DNA of 64,000 nucleotides from Pseudomonas putida (GCF_002906855.1 NZ_MINI01000028.1:1860001-1924000), one strand, 5' to 3'. Positions 45,959-55,052 are shown, counted from the first letter of the stretch. Numbers and translations: made by a program. The notes: generated by a model from the sequence alone, not told the origin.

Positions 45959-48124
45959 TTACACGCCTAGCACTTTGCCAAGCAGCTGACACACCTGTTC
46001 GGCCGAGTAGGGTTTGGCCAGGAAGGCAAACCCTTGGTGCCCGCCTTCGGCAATCGCTTCGCTGTAGCCAGAGGTGAGGATTACCGGCAATTGCGGTCGC
46101 TGGCGGCGCAACTGCCTGGCCAGTGCCAAGCCGCCCATGCCTGGCATGACCACATCGGAAAACACGGCATCGAAGCCTTCGGGCGAGTTGGCAAGCTGCA
46201 CCAGGGCATCTTCGGCCGAGCTGGCCCAACGGATCTGGTAGCCGTGGTCTTCAAGGATTTGCGCGGTAAAGCTGCCCACATCGGGATTGTCCTCGACCAC
46301 CAGGATGCGCCGCCGCTCGCCCCTGGGTTGAGGCCCGTTGTGCGGGTCGCTGACAGGTGCGCCGCTGGCCGGTGTCGGCTCTTGTGGCAGGTACAAGGTG
46401 AAACGGGTGCCCTGGCCCTGGACGCTATCGACCTTGACGTCGCCATCGGACTGCTTGGCAAAGCCAAATACCTGGGACAAGCCCAGCCCGGTGCCTTCAC
46501 CCGGCGCCTTTGTGGTGAAGAACGGATCGAAGATGCGCTCCAGCAACTCGGGGGCGATGCCGACGCCACTGTCACTCACCGAAATGGCCGCGAACAGCCC
46601 GTCGTGGCCGGGCATGTGCTGATCGGCCTGCAGGCACAGGCGCAGGGTGCCTTCACCGGCCATGGCGTCGCGGCCGTTGAGCATCAGGTTGATCACTGCG
46701 GTTTCCAGCTGGCTGAGGTCGGCGCGGATATGGCAGGGCGATGCCGGCAGTTGCAGCTCGACGTGGATGCGTGCGCCGGTGGCCGTGTCGAGCATGTCGG
46801 CCATCGCCTCCAGCCGTGACCCGGCCTCGAACACTTGCGGGCTCAGCGCCTGGCGACGGGCGAAGGCGAGCAGCTGGCCGGTCAGCTTGGCGCCGCGGTC
46901 GACGGTGTCGGACATGGTCTTGAGGTAACGTTCGCGGCGCTGTTCGTCGAGGTTGGGGCGCTGCAGGAAGTGCAGCGACGAGCGGATGATGGTCAGCAGG
47001 TTGTTGAAGTCGTGGGCCACGCCGCCGGTCAGCTGGCCGATGGCTTCGAGCTTTTGCGTCTGGTGCAGCACCGCCTCGGTGTGCAGCAGCTGCGCGGTAC
47101 GCTCTTCGACCCGGTGTTCCAGGGTGGCGTTGAGCGCTTCCAGGGCGGCCATTGCCTCGCGCACTTCGGCGTGGGCCTGGATGCGCTGAATATGCGCCCA
47201 GGAGCGTTCGGTGACTTCGCTGATCAGTGCCTGCTCGTAGAGCGTCCAGGTCCGTGGCTGGCGGTCATGGATGGCCATCAGCGCTGTCAGCCGCCCATTC
47301 TTGATCAGCGGCATGCAGACGGTGGCGGTGATGCCGATGGCCTGGAAGGTGGCCGCCTCTTCGGCGGCCAGTTCCCTGAGGTTGTCGTTGATCACGAAGG
47401 GCAGGCCGGCGCGCAGGCGGCTGACGGCCAGGCAGCCGAAATCGGCCAGGCGGTATTGCCCGAGCAGGCGCGGCGAGCCCGGTGCGACCCAATCGCCGCA
47501 GATGGTGAAGCCGTCTTCGTCCGCTTCCATCACCGCATAGGCGCAACTCGACAGTTCCAGGTGCTCCACGAGCATGCGCGTGGTGATCGCCATGATGTGG
47601 TCCGGGTCGGTGGCATTGGCCACGGCGCCGCCCAGGTTGTCGAGAAAATTCAGGCGCTGGTTGGTGACCACGCTGGCGGTGGTTTCGGTGACCGTGTCGA
47701 GCATCCCCAGCACACGGCCATCCTCACCGCGGATGGGGCTGTAGCAGAAGGTGAAATAGGCCTTTTCCGGGCTGCCGCAGCGGTCGATCAGCAGGGGGAA
47801 GTCCTCGATGAACACCGCCTCGCCAGCGAGTGCCCGCGCGGCCATGCCACCGATCTCGTGCCAGGCTTCTTGCCATACCACACTGAAGGGGCTGCCCAGG
47901 GCCAGCGGTTTGTCGCCGAGGATCCGGGCGAAGGCGTCGTTGTGCAGGGTGATCAGCTCTGGGCCCCAGAGCACGGCCTGGGGAAAGCGCGAGTCAAGGC
48001 ACAGGGCAACGCTGGTCCTGAGTGTTTCAGGCCATTGGCCGAGCGGCCCCAGGGGGGTGGCAGCCCAGTCGTGGTTGCGAATGCGCTCGGCCATCAGCCC
48101 GCCGCCGTCTAGCCAGTTTGCCAT
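45959..48124 (-). CDS. Hybrid sensor histidine kinase (PAS, GAF, HisKA, HATPase, receiver)
   Basis: A 721-residue soluble hybrid kinase. Residues ~25-150 are PAS-like (GPLGQWPETLRTSVALCLDSRFPQAVLWGPE... YFTFCYSPIRGEDG); ~165-315 GAF; ~320-355 a coiled coil. HisKA has phospho-acceptor H371 in GGVAHDFNNLL, followed by HATPase_c with the N box (479-489), DSGVGI (518-523) and GTGLGL (544-549). A C-terminal receiver (606-720) has D657 in FSDVVMPGM and K713 region AKPYS. There are no membrane segments or partner response regulator nearby. The domain layout resembles pseudomonad stress/biofilm kinases, but the signal is unknown. Confidence 0.9.
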   Translation of the reverse strand: MANWLDGGGLMAERIRNHDWAATPLGPLGQWPETLRTSVALCLDSRFPQAVLWGPELITLHNDAFARILGDKPLALGSPFSVVWQEAWHEIGGMAARALAGEAVFIEDFPLLIDRCGSPEKAYFTFCYSPIRGEDGRVLGMLDTVTETTASVVTNQRLNFLDNLGGAVANATDPDHIMAITTRMLVEHLELSSCAYAVMEADEDGFTICGDWVAPGSPRLLGQYRLADFGCLAVSRLRAGLPFVINDNLRELAAEEAATFQAIGITATVCMPLIKNGRLTALMAIHDRQPRTWTLYEQALISEVTERSWAHIQRIQAHAEVREAMAALEALNATLEHRVEERTAQLLHTEAVLHQTQKLEAIGQLTGGVAHDFNNLLTIIRSSLHFLQRPNLDEQRRERYLKTMSDTVDRGAKLTGQLLAFARRQALSPQVFEAGSRLEAMADMLDTATGARIHVELQLPASPCHIRADLSQLETAVINLMLNGRDAMAGEGTLRLCLQADQHMPGHDGLFAAISVSDSGVGIAPELLERIFDPFFTTKAPGEGTGLGLSQVFGFAKQSDGDVKVDSVQGQGTRFTLYLPQEPTPASGAPVSDPHNGPQPRGERRRILVVEDNPDVGSFTAQILEDHGYQIRWASSAEDALVQLANSPEGFDAVFSDVVMPGMGGLALARQLRRQRPQLPVILTSGYSEAIAEGGHQGFAFLAKPYSAEQVCQLLGKVLGV

Positions 48125-48209
48125 GTGCAGTGCTGGTCCGTTTGTTTGAGATCTCTAGATTGCACCGAGAATAGACGGTTGGCGAGTGGCTTGCGGCGCC
48201 GACGGTGCC

Positions 48210-48773
48210 TCAGCGCATGAAATGCACCTTGCCGGTGTCGTCATTGCCCATGTAGATGCCATAGACCCCGGCCTGCCGTTCGAGGATGTAGCGCTCGAGA
48301 ATCTGCCGGATTGCCGGGTAATAGATCTCGTCCCAGGGGATCTCGTCAGGTTCGAAGAACTTGTACGCCAACGTTTCCGGCCCGTACTGCCCGGTCTCTT
48401 CGGTGGCGATGGCGCGGAAGATGATGTACACCTCGCTGATTTTCGGCACGCTGAAGATCGAGTAGGGCGAGACGATGTCGGCGCGTACGCCGCTTTCTTC
48501 CCAGACCTCGCGCAGGGCCGCCTGCTCGGTGGTCTCGCCGGCTTCCATGAACCCGGCCGGCAAGGTCCAGGTGCCGGGGCGTGGCGGGATGGCGCGCTGG
48601 CACAATAGATACTTGCCGTCACGCTCGATGATGCAACCCGCGATGATCTTCGGGTTGATGTAGTGGATATAGCCGCAGCCAGTACAGTGCAGGCGTTCGT
48701 GGGTGTCGCCTGCGGGAACGCCCCGGGCCAGTTCCGTGGTGCAATGCGGGCAGTAGCGCGGGGCGTTGGGCAT
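48210..48773 (-). CDS. Nudix hydrolase with N-terminal zinc ribbon
   Basis: A 187-residue protein. The N-terminal zinc ribbon has C8/C11 and C30/C33. The Nudix box at residues 74-96 is a perfect match (GFMEAGETTEQAALREVWEESGV), so the enzyme should be active. The layout recalls NADH pyrophosphatase (NudC), but the protein is shorter and lacks the SQPWPFPxS element of true NudC, so the substrate (ADP-ribose, NADH or another nucleotide) is open. It begins 20 bp after the stop of the GntR gene on the same strand and may be co-transcribed. Confidence 0.9.
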   Translation of the reverse strand: MPNAPRYCPHCTTELARGVPAGDTHERLHCTGCGYIHYINPKIIAGCIIERDGKYLLCQRAIPPRPGTWTLPAGFMEAGETTEQAALREVWEESGVRADIVSPYSIFSVPKISEVYIIFRAIATEETGQYGPETLAYKFFEPDEIPWDEIYYPAIRQILERYILERQAGVYGIYMGNDDTGKVHFMR

Positions 48774-48793
48774 GTCAGCGGCCTATACAGGTC

Positions 48794-49540
48794 TTATATA
48801 CGTGGATCCTTCAGGGCCAAGGGTTCGACCATGTCGCGTACCTTGGTGTTGTCGTCCTGCTTCTGGCGCAGGTAGTCCAGGGCAACTTTGGCAGCGGCGC
48901 GGACGTGGTCGACCGAGGCCTGATGGGCAACCAGTGGGTCGCCGCCCTTGATCGCCTCGACGATCTTTTCCATTTCACGGTTGCTGGCGCCGCGGCGGTT
49001 TTCCTGCGACACCGAGGTGGCGCGCAGGTAGCTGATGCGTGCCTGCAGCTGGCGCAGCTGCTGGGCGGCGACCTGGTTGCCGGAGCCTTCCAGGAGCACG
49101 TCGTAGAAGCCCTGCACCGAGTCCAGCACCTGCTGCAGTTCGCCCTCTTCGAGGGCTTCGCGGTTGACCTCGAGCGCGCGCTCCAGGGCACGGATGTCCT
49201 TGGCCTTGGCATTGAGGGTGAACAGCTGCACGATCAGGCCTTCGAGCACGCAACGCAGCTCGTAGATGTCGCGGGCGTCTTCCAGGGTGATGATGGCCAC
49301 GCGTGGGCCCTTGGCGTCGGCGAACTCCACCAGGCCTTCGGACTCCAGGTGGCGCAGGGCCTCACGCACCGAGGTGCGGCTGACGCCGAGGCGGTCGCAG
49401 AGGTCGCGCTCGACCAGGCGGTCGCCGGGCAGCAGGTGGAAGTTCATGATCGCGCCGCGCAGCTTGTCGAGCACGATTTCGCGCAGGGTAACGGGGTTGC
49501 GGTTGACCTTGAAGCTGTCGTCGAGTGGCTGGCGTTTCAT
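48794..49540 (-). CDS. GntR-family regulator with FCD domain
   Basis: A 248-residue regulator. The winged helix covers residues ~17-85 (LREIVLDKLRGAIMNFHLLPGDRLVERDLCDRLGVSRTSVREALRHLESEGLV). The FCD helical ligand domain follows (~95-225; DARDIYELRCVLEGLIVQLFTL). It is the last gene of the minus-strand catabolic operon running from 53615. The three promoters of this regulon share a GGTATACC-type palindrome, of the kind FCD regulators bind, so this protein is the obvious local regulator, probably a repressor released by the substrate or an intermediate (inference). Confidence 0.9.
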   Translation of the reverse strand: MKRQPLDDSFKVNRNPVTLREIVLDKLRGAIMNFHLLPGDRLVERDLCDRLGVSRTSVREALRHLESEGLVEFADAKGPRVAIITLEDARDIYELRCVLEGLIVQLFTLNAKAKDIRALERALEVNREALEEGELQQVLDSVQGFYDVLLEGSGNQVAAQQLRQLQARISYLRATSVSQENRRGASNREMEKIVEAIKGGDPLVAHQASVDHVRAAAKVALDYLRQKQDDNTKVRDMVEPLALKDPRI

Positions 49541-49628
49541 CAGGTGCGCTCTTTATGAGGCTGTTGCGCCAACATCACGGAGCCCCCTGAACCGAGGCAC
49601 TCCTTGCAGTGGTTCGAACAGCCCGTTG

Positions 49629-50018
49629 TTAACGGGTTGACTCCGCATCGGCTTCGGCGAACGCCTCGCGGGCCAGGCGGAAGCTGTCCACCGCCGCGGG
49701 CACGCCGCAATAAATGCCGACCTGGAGCAGGATCTCGCGAATCTGTTCACGGCTCAGGCCATTACGCAATGCGCCGCGAATGTGCAGCTTGAGCTCGTGG
49801 GGCCGGTTGAGCGCGGAAATCATGGCCAAGTTTATCATGCTGCGCTCTTTCAGCGAGAGGCCTTCGCGGCCCCAGACGTGGCCCCAGCAGTACTCGGTGA
49901 CCAGCTCCTGCAGCGGCTGGGTGAATGCGTCGGCGTTCTGGATCGAGCGGTTGACGTAATCCTCGCCCAGTACCTGGGTGCGGATCTGCAGGCCTTTCTC
50001 GTACTTTTCGTTGCTCAT
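49629..50018 (-). CDS. Carboxymuconolactone decarboxylase family protein
   Basis: A 129-residue protein of the gamma-CMD type: EYCWGHVWGREGLSLKERSMINLAMISALNRPHELKLHIRGALRNGLSREQIREILLQVGIYCGVPAA. It lacks the CxxC of AhpD peroxidases, so a decarboxylase or isomerase-like role on a ring-derived acid is more likely than peroxide reduction. It sits between the flavin reductase and GntR genes of the heterocycle-type operon. The ATG at 50018 (MSNEKYEKGLQIRTQVLG) matches homologues; 11 upstream codons are rejected. Confidence 0.9.
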   Translation of the reverse strand: MSNEKYEKGLQIRTQVLGEDYVNRSIQNADAFTQPLQELVTEYCWGHVWGREGLSLKERSMINLAMISALNRPHELKLHIRGALRNGLSREQIREILLQVGIYCGVPAAVDSFRLAREAFAEADAESTR

Positions 50019-50039
50019 GCGCAGTACTCCGGAATAAAA

Positions 50040-50081
50040 CAGGGGCCGCAACCGAGGGTGAGACGATTAGCGCGGCCCCTG
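50040..50081. other. Hairpin inside the operon, before the CMD-like gene
   Basis: CAGGGGCCGC (50040-50049) pairs with GCGGCCCCTG (50072-50081) in the 121-bp gap between the flavin reductase and the CMD-like gene. It may be an mRNA processing or attenuation point that lowers expression of the downstream CMD and regulator genes. Confidence 0.5.
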
Positions 50082-50139
50082 GAAAACAGGGACATCGGTG
50101 GTGGCTTCTTCGCGGGGCAAGCCAACACCGACTTCAAAG

Positions 50140-50625
50140 TCAGCCCAGGGGTGGCAGGGCACCCAGCTTGCCTTTGTGGTAGACCATCGGCGTCACCGGC
50201 TCGGCCGGCAGCACCAGGTTCTTCACCGCGCCGACGATGATCGCGTGGTCACCGCCGTCGTATTCGCGCCACAGTTCACACTCGATGATCGCCGTGGCCT
50301 TGGTCAGCAGCGGGTTGCCCAGCTCGCTGAGCTGCCACTCGACGCCCTTGGCCTTGTCCTTGCCCTTGCCGGCGAAGGCATAGGCCTCGGCGGTCTGGTC
50401 GGCGGACAGCAGGTGAATGGCGAACTGCTTGCTGTCACGCAGGATCGGGTAGGTGTCCGATGCGTAGTTGGGGCAGAACAGCACCAGCGCCGGCTCGATC
50501 GACAGCGCGCTGAACGCGCTGGCGGTGATGCCGACGATGCCGCCGTCGGCGTCCAGGGTGGTGACCACGGTGACGCCGGACGGGAACGAGCCCATCACGT
50601 CTTTGTAGATGCCAGGTTCGATCAT
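50140..50625 (-). CDS. Flavin reductase family protein, copy 1 (RutF/HpaC-like)
   Basis: A 161-residue split-barrel NAD(P)H:flavin oxidoreductase, the type that supplies reduced FMN to two-component monooxygenases. Marks are MGSFPSGVTVVTT, GITASAFSALSIEPALVLFCPNY, FAIHLLSADQ and ECELWREYDGGDHAIIVGAV with the GDH motif. By eye it is about 70% identical and equal in length to the copy at 55053-55538. It is co-directional with the aldehyde dehydrogenase upstream (13-bp gap). Confidence 0.92.
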   Translation of the reverse strand: MIEPGIYKDVMGSFPSGVTVVTTLDADGGIVGITASAFSALSIEPALVLFCPNYASDTYPILRDSKQFAIHLLSADQTAEAYAFAGKGKDKAKGVEWQLSELGNPLLTKATAIIECELWREYDGGDHAIIVGAVKNLVLPAEPVTPMVYHKGKLGALPPLG

Positions 50626-50638
50626 CTCGTGCTACCTC

Positions 50639-52120
50639 TTAGCGCATCACAAACGGGTCGGGCATCGGCGCGGTGGACAGGTTGATCCACACGGTCTTCA
50701 GCTCGGTATAGGCCAGCACCGAATCGATGCCGCTCTCGCGGCCGTAGCCGCTGTTCTTGAAGCCGCCGATCGGTGCCATGGCCGACACTGCGCGGTAGGT
50801 GTTGACCCAGATGATCCCCGAACGCACGTCGCGGGCCAGGCGATGGGCACGGCCCAGGTCGCGGGTCCAGATGCCGGCGGCAAGGCCGAACTGCGAGTCG
50901 TTGGCGATGGCCAGGGCCTCTTCCTCGGTCTTGAAGCGGATCACTGCGGCGACCGGGCCGAACACCTCTTCCTGCATGATGGTCATCGAGTTGCTGTCGC
51001 ACTCGAACAGGGTCGGCTCGTAGAACCAGCCGTCACCCTCGACCTCGGCACGCTTGCCGCCCATGTGCAGCTTGGCGCCTTCGGCCTTGGCCGCAGCGAC
51101 CAGGCCTTCGACCACGGCAAGCTGCTGTGCGGTGGCCATCGGGCCCATTTCGCTGGCGTCGTCCTGCGGGTTGCCGATGCGGATGCGCTTGGCACGGGCG
51201 ATCAGGCGCTGGACGAATTCGTCGAAGATCTCGTCCTGCACCAGCAGGCGCGAGCCGGCCACGCAGCTCTGCCCGGAGGCGGCATAGATGCCGGCCACGG
51301 CGCCGTTGATGGCGCTGTCCAGATCGGCGTCGGCGAAGATGATGTTCGGCGACTTGCCGCCCAGCTCCAGCGACAGCTTGGCGAAGTTCTCGGCACTGCT
51401 GCGCACCACGTGGCGGGCAGTAGCGGCGCCGCCGGTGAAGGCGATCTTGCGCACCAGCGGGTGGCGGGTCAGCGCCGCGCCGGTGCTTGGGCCGTAGCCG
51501 GTAACCACGTTGACCACGCCCGCCGGGAAGCCGGCTTCCAGGGCCAGGCGGGCCAGCTCGAGGATGGTTGCCGAGGCGTGCTCGGAGGGCTTGATCACGA
51601 TGGTGTTGCCGGCAGCCAGGGCCGGGGCCAGCTTGATCGCGGTCAGGTACAGCGGGCTGTTCCACGGGATGATCGCGGCGACCACGCCGATCGGCTCGTG
51701 CACGGTGTAGGCGAACAGGTCTGGCTTGTCGAGGGGCAGGGTGCCGCCTTCGAGCTTGTCGGCCAGGCCCGCGGTGTAGTGGAAGAACTCCGGCAGGTAG
51801 CCTACCTGGCCGCGGGTTTCGCGGATCAGCTTGCCGTTGTCACGGCTTTCCAGCTGGGCCAGGTGTTCCTTGTTCTCGGCGATCAGGTCACCCAGACGAC
51901 GCAGCAGCTTGCCGCGTGCGGTGGCGGTGATGCTGCGCCATGCCTTGCTGTCGAAGGCACGCTGGGCGGCCTGTACGGCCAGCTCGACATCGGCTTCGTC
52001 GGCGTCGGGCAGCTGCGCCCAGGCCTGGGCGGTGGCCGGGTTGAGGCTGTCGAAGGTCTTGCCGCTCTGGGCATCGAGCCACTGGCCGTCGATGCACATC
52101 TGGAAACGAACGAGGGTCAT
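50639..52120 (-). CDS. Aldehyde dehydrogenase (NAD(P)+ dependent)
   Basis: A 493-residue ALDH-superfamily enzyme that oxidises an aldehyde to its acid. Catalytic and cofactor elements are intact: IPWNSPLYLTAIKLAPALAAGNTIVIKPSE, LELGGKSPNIIFADAD (general-base Glu), SGQSCVAGSRLLV (nucleophile Cys) and QEEVFGPVAAVIRF. It is closest in style to the 2-hydroxymuconic/betaine aldehyde dehydrogenase group. Its start overlaps the hydrolase stop as ATGA. In this operon it would handle a semialdehyde from ring opening (inference). Confidence 0.95.
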   Translation of the reverse strand: MTLVRFQMCIDGQWLDAQSGKTFDSLNPATAQAWAQLPDADEADVELAVQAAQRAFDSKAWRSITATARGKLLRRLGDLIAENKEHLAQLESRDNGKLIRETRGQVGYLPEFFHYTAGLADKLEGGTLPLDKPDLFAYTVHEPIGVVAAIIPWNSPLYLTAIKLAPALAAGNTIVIKPSEHASATILELARLALEAGFPAGVVNVVTGYGPSTGAALTRHPLVRKIAFTGGAATARHVVRSSAENFAKLSLELGGKSPNIIFADADLDSAINGAVAGIYAASGQSCVAGSRLLVQDEIFDEFVQRLIARAKRIRIGNPQDDASEMGPMATAQQLAVVEGLVAAAKAEGAKLHMGGKRAEVEGDGWFYEPTLFECDSNSMTIMQEEVFGPVAAVIRFKTEEEALAIANDSQFGLAAGIWTRDLGRAHRLARDVRSGIIWVNTYRAVSAMAPIGGFKNSGYGRESGIDSVLAYTELKTVWINLSTAPMPDPFVMR

Positions 52121-52950
52121 GCAACAATCCCCTTGGCGGATTCGGTGAGGGTGCGGGCTTGGGCGAGGAAGTCCAGCAGCATCTTGTTGACTTCACGCGG
52201 GGCTTCCACGGGCATCATATGCCGTTGCTCGGCGAGGACCACGCTTTGCGCACCAGGAATGCTGGCAGCGAGCTGGCGGGTCATGGCCGGGGTGGAGCCC
52301 GAGTCGAGTTCGCCGGTGGCGATCAGCGTCGGCACCTGGATGGTGCCCAGGTCACTGGCGCGGTACATGTCCTGGGTGGCGAACAGCGAATAGGTAGTGT
52401 GGTAGCCCTGCGGGTCGTTGTTCGCCAATACCTGGCGAATGGCGGCGACCTGCGCCGGGTTGGCAGCCTTGTATTCACGGCTGAACCAGCGGTCGAGGGC
52501 GGCGTCGACGTTGGCGTCGGGGCCGAGCTCCGCAGCCTGGGCGGCGCGGGCGATGACGCCGGCACTCTGCTCGGGGGTGCGGTTGAACACGCTGTTGAGT
52601 ACCACCAGCGCCGCCAGACGCTGCGGGTAATTGAGGGCGAATGCACGGGCGACCAGGCCACCCATGGAGAAGCCGATCACGGTGGCTTGTTGAACCTGCA
52701 GGTGGTCGAGCAGCTCGGCGAGCTGGGCGGCGTAGCCTTCCAGCCCGGTGTCGGCAGCCGGCAAGGCGCTCTGGCCGTGGCCGAGCATGTCGTAGGTGAT
52801 GACGCGGTAGTCATTGGCCAGGCCAACGATCTGCCCGCCCCACATTTCCTTGTTCAGGCCCACGCCGTGGATCAGTACCACGGGTTGGCCCTGGCCGACG
52901 GACAGGTAGCTGGTGCCGGCAGGTGTGCGTTCAGCGACAGGCTGAATCAT
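52117..52950 (-). CDS. Alpha/beta-fold hydrolase
   Basis: A 277-residue serine hydrolase of the esterase/lactonase/C-C hydrolase group. The oxyanion segment is VVLIHGVGLNKEMWGGQ, the nucleophile elbow GFSMGGLVA (Ser), the acid lies near ATGELDSGST and the catalytic His in AEQRHMMPVEAPREVN. The layout resembles RutD and 3-oxoadipate enol-lactonase. AAGGAG precedes the ATG at 52950. It follows the AA_synth gene and overlaps the aldehyde dehydrogenase gene by 4 bp. It probably cleaves an amide, lactone or carbamate intermediate. Confidence 0.92.
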   Translation of the reverse strand: MIQPVAERTPAGTSYLSVGQGQPVVLIHGVGLNKEMWGGQIVGLANDYRVITYDMLGHGQSALPAADTGLEGYAAQLAELLDHLQVQQATVIGFSMGGLVARAFALNYPQRLAALVVLNSVFNRTPEQSAGVIARAAQAAELGPDANVDAALDRWFSREYKAANPAQVAAIRQVLANNDPQGYHTTYSLFATQDMYRASDLGTIQVPTLIATGELDSGSTPAMTRQLAASIPGAQSVVLAEQRHMMPVEAPREVNKMLLDFLAQARTLTESAKGIVA

Positions 52951-53018
52951 GGAGGGCGCTCCTTGAAGGTCGGGCGCGGCGGGTAAGCACGCCACGCCCC
53001 GGCCCGTCTTGGTTGTTG

Positions 53019-53615
53019 TTATTGAGCGTTGGCTTTTTCTGCAGCCAGTTCTTCCAGGTCGATGTAGCGGTTGCCGATGCGCGGGTGCAGGCGGCCGCCG
53101 TCGGCAGCGCCCAGGACCACGACGATTTCATCGGCGCGCGGGGCGTCTTCGATCTGCATTTCCAGGGTGATGTAGTGCGAACGCAGACCTTCGTCGTCCT
53201 TCTGCATCATCGGGATCTGGATCGAGGTGCCTGGGCCGCCGCGCTTGTTGGTGAAGCTCAGGTAGCTCTTGGCCTGTACCGCTTCGCGGTAGTGGTTGCC
53301 GAAGCGCAGGGTGTGGATCACTGCCGAGGCGTGTTCGATTTCGCCATCGGCGCCGACCACTGCAGCCTTACCGTAGGCCTCGATCTTGTCGGCACCGCCG
53401 ATGGCTGCGGTCAGGCGCTCGACCATCAGGGCACCCAGCTCCGAGCAGTTGGCGCGGATTTCCGGCTTGAGATCTTCAACGAAACCGCGACCGGCCCATG
53501 GGTTCTTGATCACGACGGCCAGGCCGACCATGGTCACCGGCTTGTCGGTGGCCTTGCCGCCTTCGATGCGGGTCTCTTCGGAGTAGGTGACGATCTTGCG
53601 GATTTCGAAACTCAT
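53019..53615 (-). CDS. AA_synth (amino acid synthesis, DUF1185) family protein
   Basis: A 198-residue protein of the AA_synth family: MSFEIRKIVTYSEETRIEGGKATDKPVTMVGLAVVIKNPWAGRG at the N-terminus and SYLSFTNKRGGPGTSIQIPMM ... APRADEIVVVLGAADGGRLHPRIGNR at the end. The family name comes from weak genetic evidence and the enzymatic reaction is unknown; members occur in clusters with luciferase-like monooxygenases and amidohydrolases, suggesting a role on N-heterocyclic or amide intermediates. First gene of the minus-strand operon; the operator-like palindrome lies 40-51 bp upstream. Confidence 0.88.
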   Translation of the reverse strand: MSFEIRKIVTYSEETRIEGGKATDKPVTMVGLAVVIKNPWAGRGFVEDLKPEIRANCSELGALMVERLTAAIGGADKIEAYGKAAVVGADGEIEHASAVIHTLRFGNHYREAVQAKSYLSFTNKRGGPGTSIQIPMMQKDDEGLRSHYITLEMQIEDAPRADEIVVVLGAADGGRLHPRIGNRYIDLEELAAEKANAQ

Positions 53616-53654
53616 GGGTGGCTCCTGGTGAGGGTTATCAGCTCTTGTTGTCTG

Positions 53655-53670
53655 ATGGTATACCATAATA
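53655..53670. promoter_or_regulatory. Operator-like palindrome 1 of the catabolic regulon
   Basis: ATGGTATACCATAATA; the first 12 bases are a perfect palindrome. It lies 40 bp upstream of the AA_synth start codon. On the minus strand a TTGCAC hexamer lies just upstream, so a bound protein would cover the promoter. It matches the site at 55595 at 15 of 16 positions. Confidence 0.7.
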
Positions 53671-53753
53671 TTTGTTGTGCAAGAGGTGGCTTGAAATTTC
53701 TCTTGCGGGGGGACGAAAGGTGGCCTGATCCCTTGAATTCAGGGGTGTCTGCA

Positions 53754-53852
53754 CTGGCCTCTTCGCGGGACAAGCCCGCTCCTACAGGGACTGCTCAACC
53801 TTCAAGGTTTACATCACACCTGTGGGAGCGGGTTTACCCGCGAAGAGGCCGG
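53754..53852. repeat. REP doublet
   Basis: CCTCTTCGCGGGACAAGCCC... faces ...GGGTTTACCCGCGAAGAGG, about 30 nt apart. A typical P. putida-type REP pair between two operons of the same regulon. Confidence 0.85.
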
Positions 53853-53860
53853 TACAGGCT

Positions 53861-53884
53861 AAAAAAAGCCCGCTCACGCGGGCT
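53861..53884 (-). terminator. Intrinsic terminator of the flavin reductase-monooxygenase operon
   Basis: On the minus strand AGCCCGC-GTGA-GCGGGCT is followed directly by seven T, a classic Rho-independent terminator, about 50 bp after the monooxygenase stop codon. Confidence 0.88.
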
Positions 53885-53936
53885 TCGGGGGCCCACGGGA
53901 GCGGGCGCGTCCCGCAATGTCTCAGGCAATGGGAAT

Positions 53937-54977
53937 TCAGGCGAAGGCCGGCACCACTTCCTTGATGAACAGCTCGAGCGATTTCTTCTTCTCGGCGTGG
54001 GGCAGGCTGTTGTCGCACCAGAAGCTGAACTCGTCCACGCCGAGTTCCTGGTAGTACTTGATACGGGCGATGATCTCTTCCGGGGTGCCGATCATGGTGT
54101 TCTTGCGGATGTTCTCCAGCTGGAACGCCGGCACTTCGGCGAATTTCGACTCGGGGCTCGGCTCGAGGAAGCCGTTGACCGGAGTGGTCTTGTTGCCGAA
54201 CCAGGCATCGAAGGTACGGTAGAAGCGCGAGATGGCCTGGGCGCCGATTTTCCAGCCTTCCGGCTCCGACGGGCTGTGCACGTGGGTGTGGCGCAGTACC
54301 ATCAGTTGCGGGCGTGGCACGTCCGGGTTGTTGTCGAGGGCGGCCTGGAACTTGTTCTTCAGGTCCAGCACTTCCTCGTCGCCCTTCATCAACGGGGTGA
54401 CCATGACATTGCAGCCGTTGGCCACGGCGAAGTTGTGCGAGTCCGGGTCGCGGGCGGCGATCCACATCGGCGGGGTGGCGTTGAACGGCTTCGGTACGCT
54501 GGTGGAGGTCGGGAACTTGTAGACTTCGCCGTCATGGGCGTAGTCGCCTTCCCACAGCTTGCGCACCACCGGGACCATTTCGCGCAGGGCCTTGCCACCG
54601 TCGGTGGCCGGCATGCCACCCGCCATGCGGTCGAATTCGAACTGGTAGGCACCGCGGGCCAGGCCCACTTCCATGCGGCCATTGCTGATCACGTCGAGCA
54701 GGGCGCATTCGCCGGCAACGCGTATCGGGTTCCAGAACGGCGCGATGATGGTGCCGGCACCCAGGCGGATCTTCTCGGTGCGCGCGGCCAGGTAGGCCAG
54801 CAGCGGCATCGGGCTTGGCGAGATGGTGTATTCCATGGCGTGGTGTTCGCCGATCCACACGGTGCTGAAACCGCCGTGCTCGGCCATCAGGGTCAGTTCG
54901 GTCAGGTCTTCGAACAGCTGGCGGTGGCTGACCTGTTCATCCCAACGTTCCATGTGCACGAACAACGAAAATTTCAT
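53937..54977 (-). CDS. LLM-class (luciferase-like) flavin-dependent monooxygenase
   Basis: A 346-residue TIM-barrel flavin monooxygenase of the bacterial luciferase/RutA/alkanal monooxygenase class. Marks are MKFSLFVHMERWDEQ, FSTVWIGEHHAMEYTISPSPMPLLAYLAARTEKIRLGAGTIIAPFWNPIRVAGECALLD, NGRMEVGLARGAYQFEFDRMAGG and the C-terminal GTPEEIIARIKYYQELGVDEF. Such enzymes use reduced FMN from a partner reductase, here encoded directly upstream, and O2 to hydroxylate or open a ring. By context this is the likely first catabolic step. It is distinct in sequence style from RutA and from PyrA as I recall them. Confidence 0.92.
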   Translation of the reverse strand: MKFSLFVHMERWDEQVSHRQLFEDLTELTLMAEHGGFSTVWIGEHHAMEYTISPSPMPLLAYLAARTEKIRLGAGTIIAPFWNPIRVAGECALLDVISNGRMEVGLARGAYQFEFDRMAGGMPATDGGKALREMVPVVRKLWEGDYAHDGEVYKFPTSTSVPKPFNATPPMWIAARDPDSHNFAVANGCNVMVTPLMKGDEEVLDLKNKFQAALDNNPDVPRPQLMVLRHTHVHSPSEPEGWKIGAQAISRFYRTFDAWFGNKTTPVNGFLEPSPESKFAEVPAFQLENIRKNTMIGTPEEIIARIKYYQELGVDEFSFWCDNSLPHAEKKKSLELFIKEVVPAFA

Positions 54978-55052
54978 GGGGCTTTCCTCAACGCTTGAAA
55001 GTGTCTGTCGCCAGGCTGCGCAGGCGCCAGGTGTCTCGATTCAGAATAGGCT

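Larger units (their letters stand above)
53616..53936. other. 321-bp gap: promoter, REP doublet and terminator
   Basis: From high to low coordinate it holds the intrinsic terminator of the monooxygenase unit, a REP doublet (arms near 53754-53787 and 53819-53852), about 85 bp without a signal I can name, and the promoter/operator of the AA_synth operon. No gene is present. Confidence 0.7.
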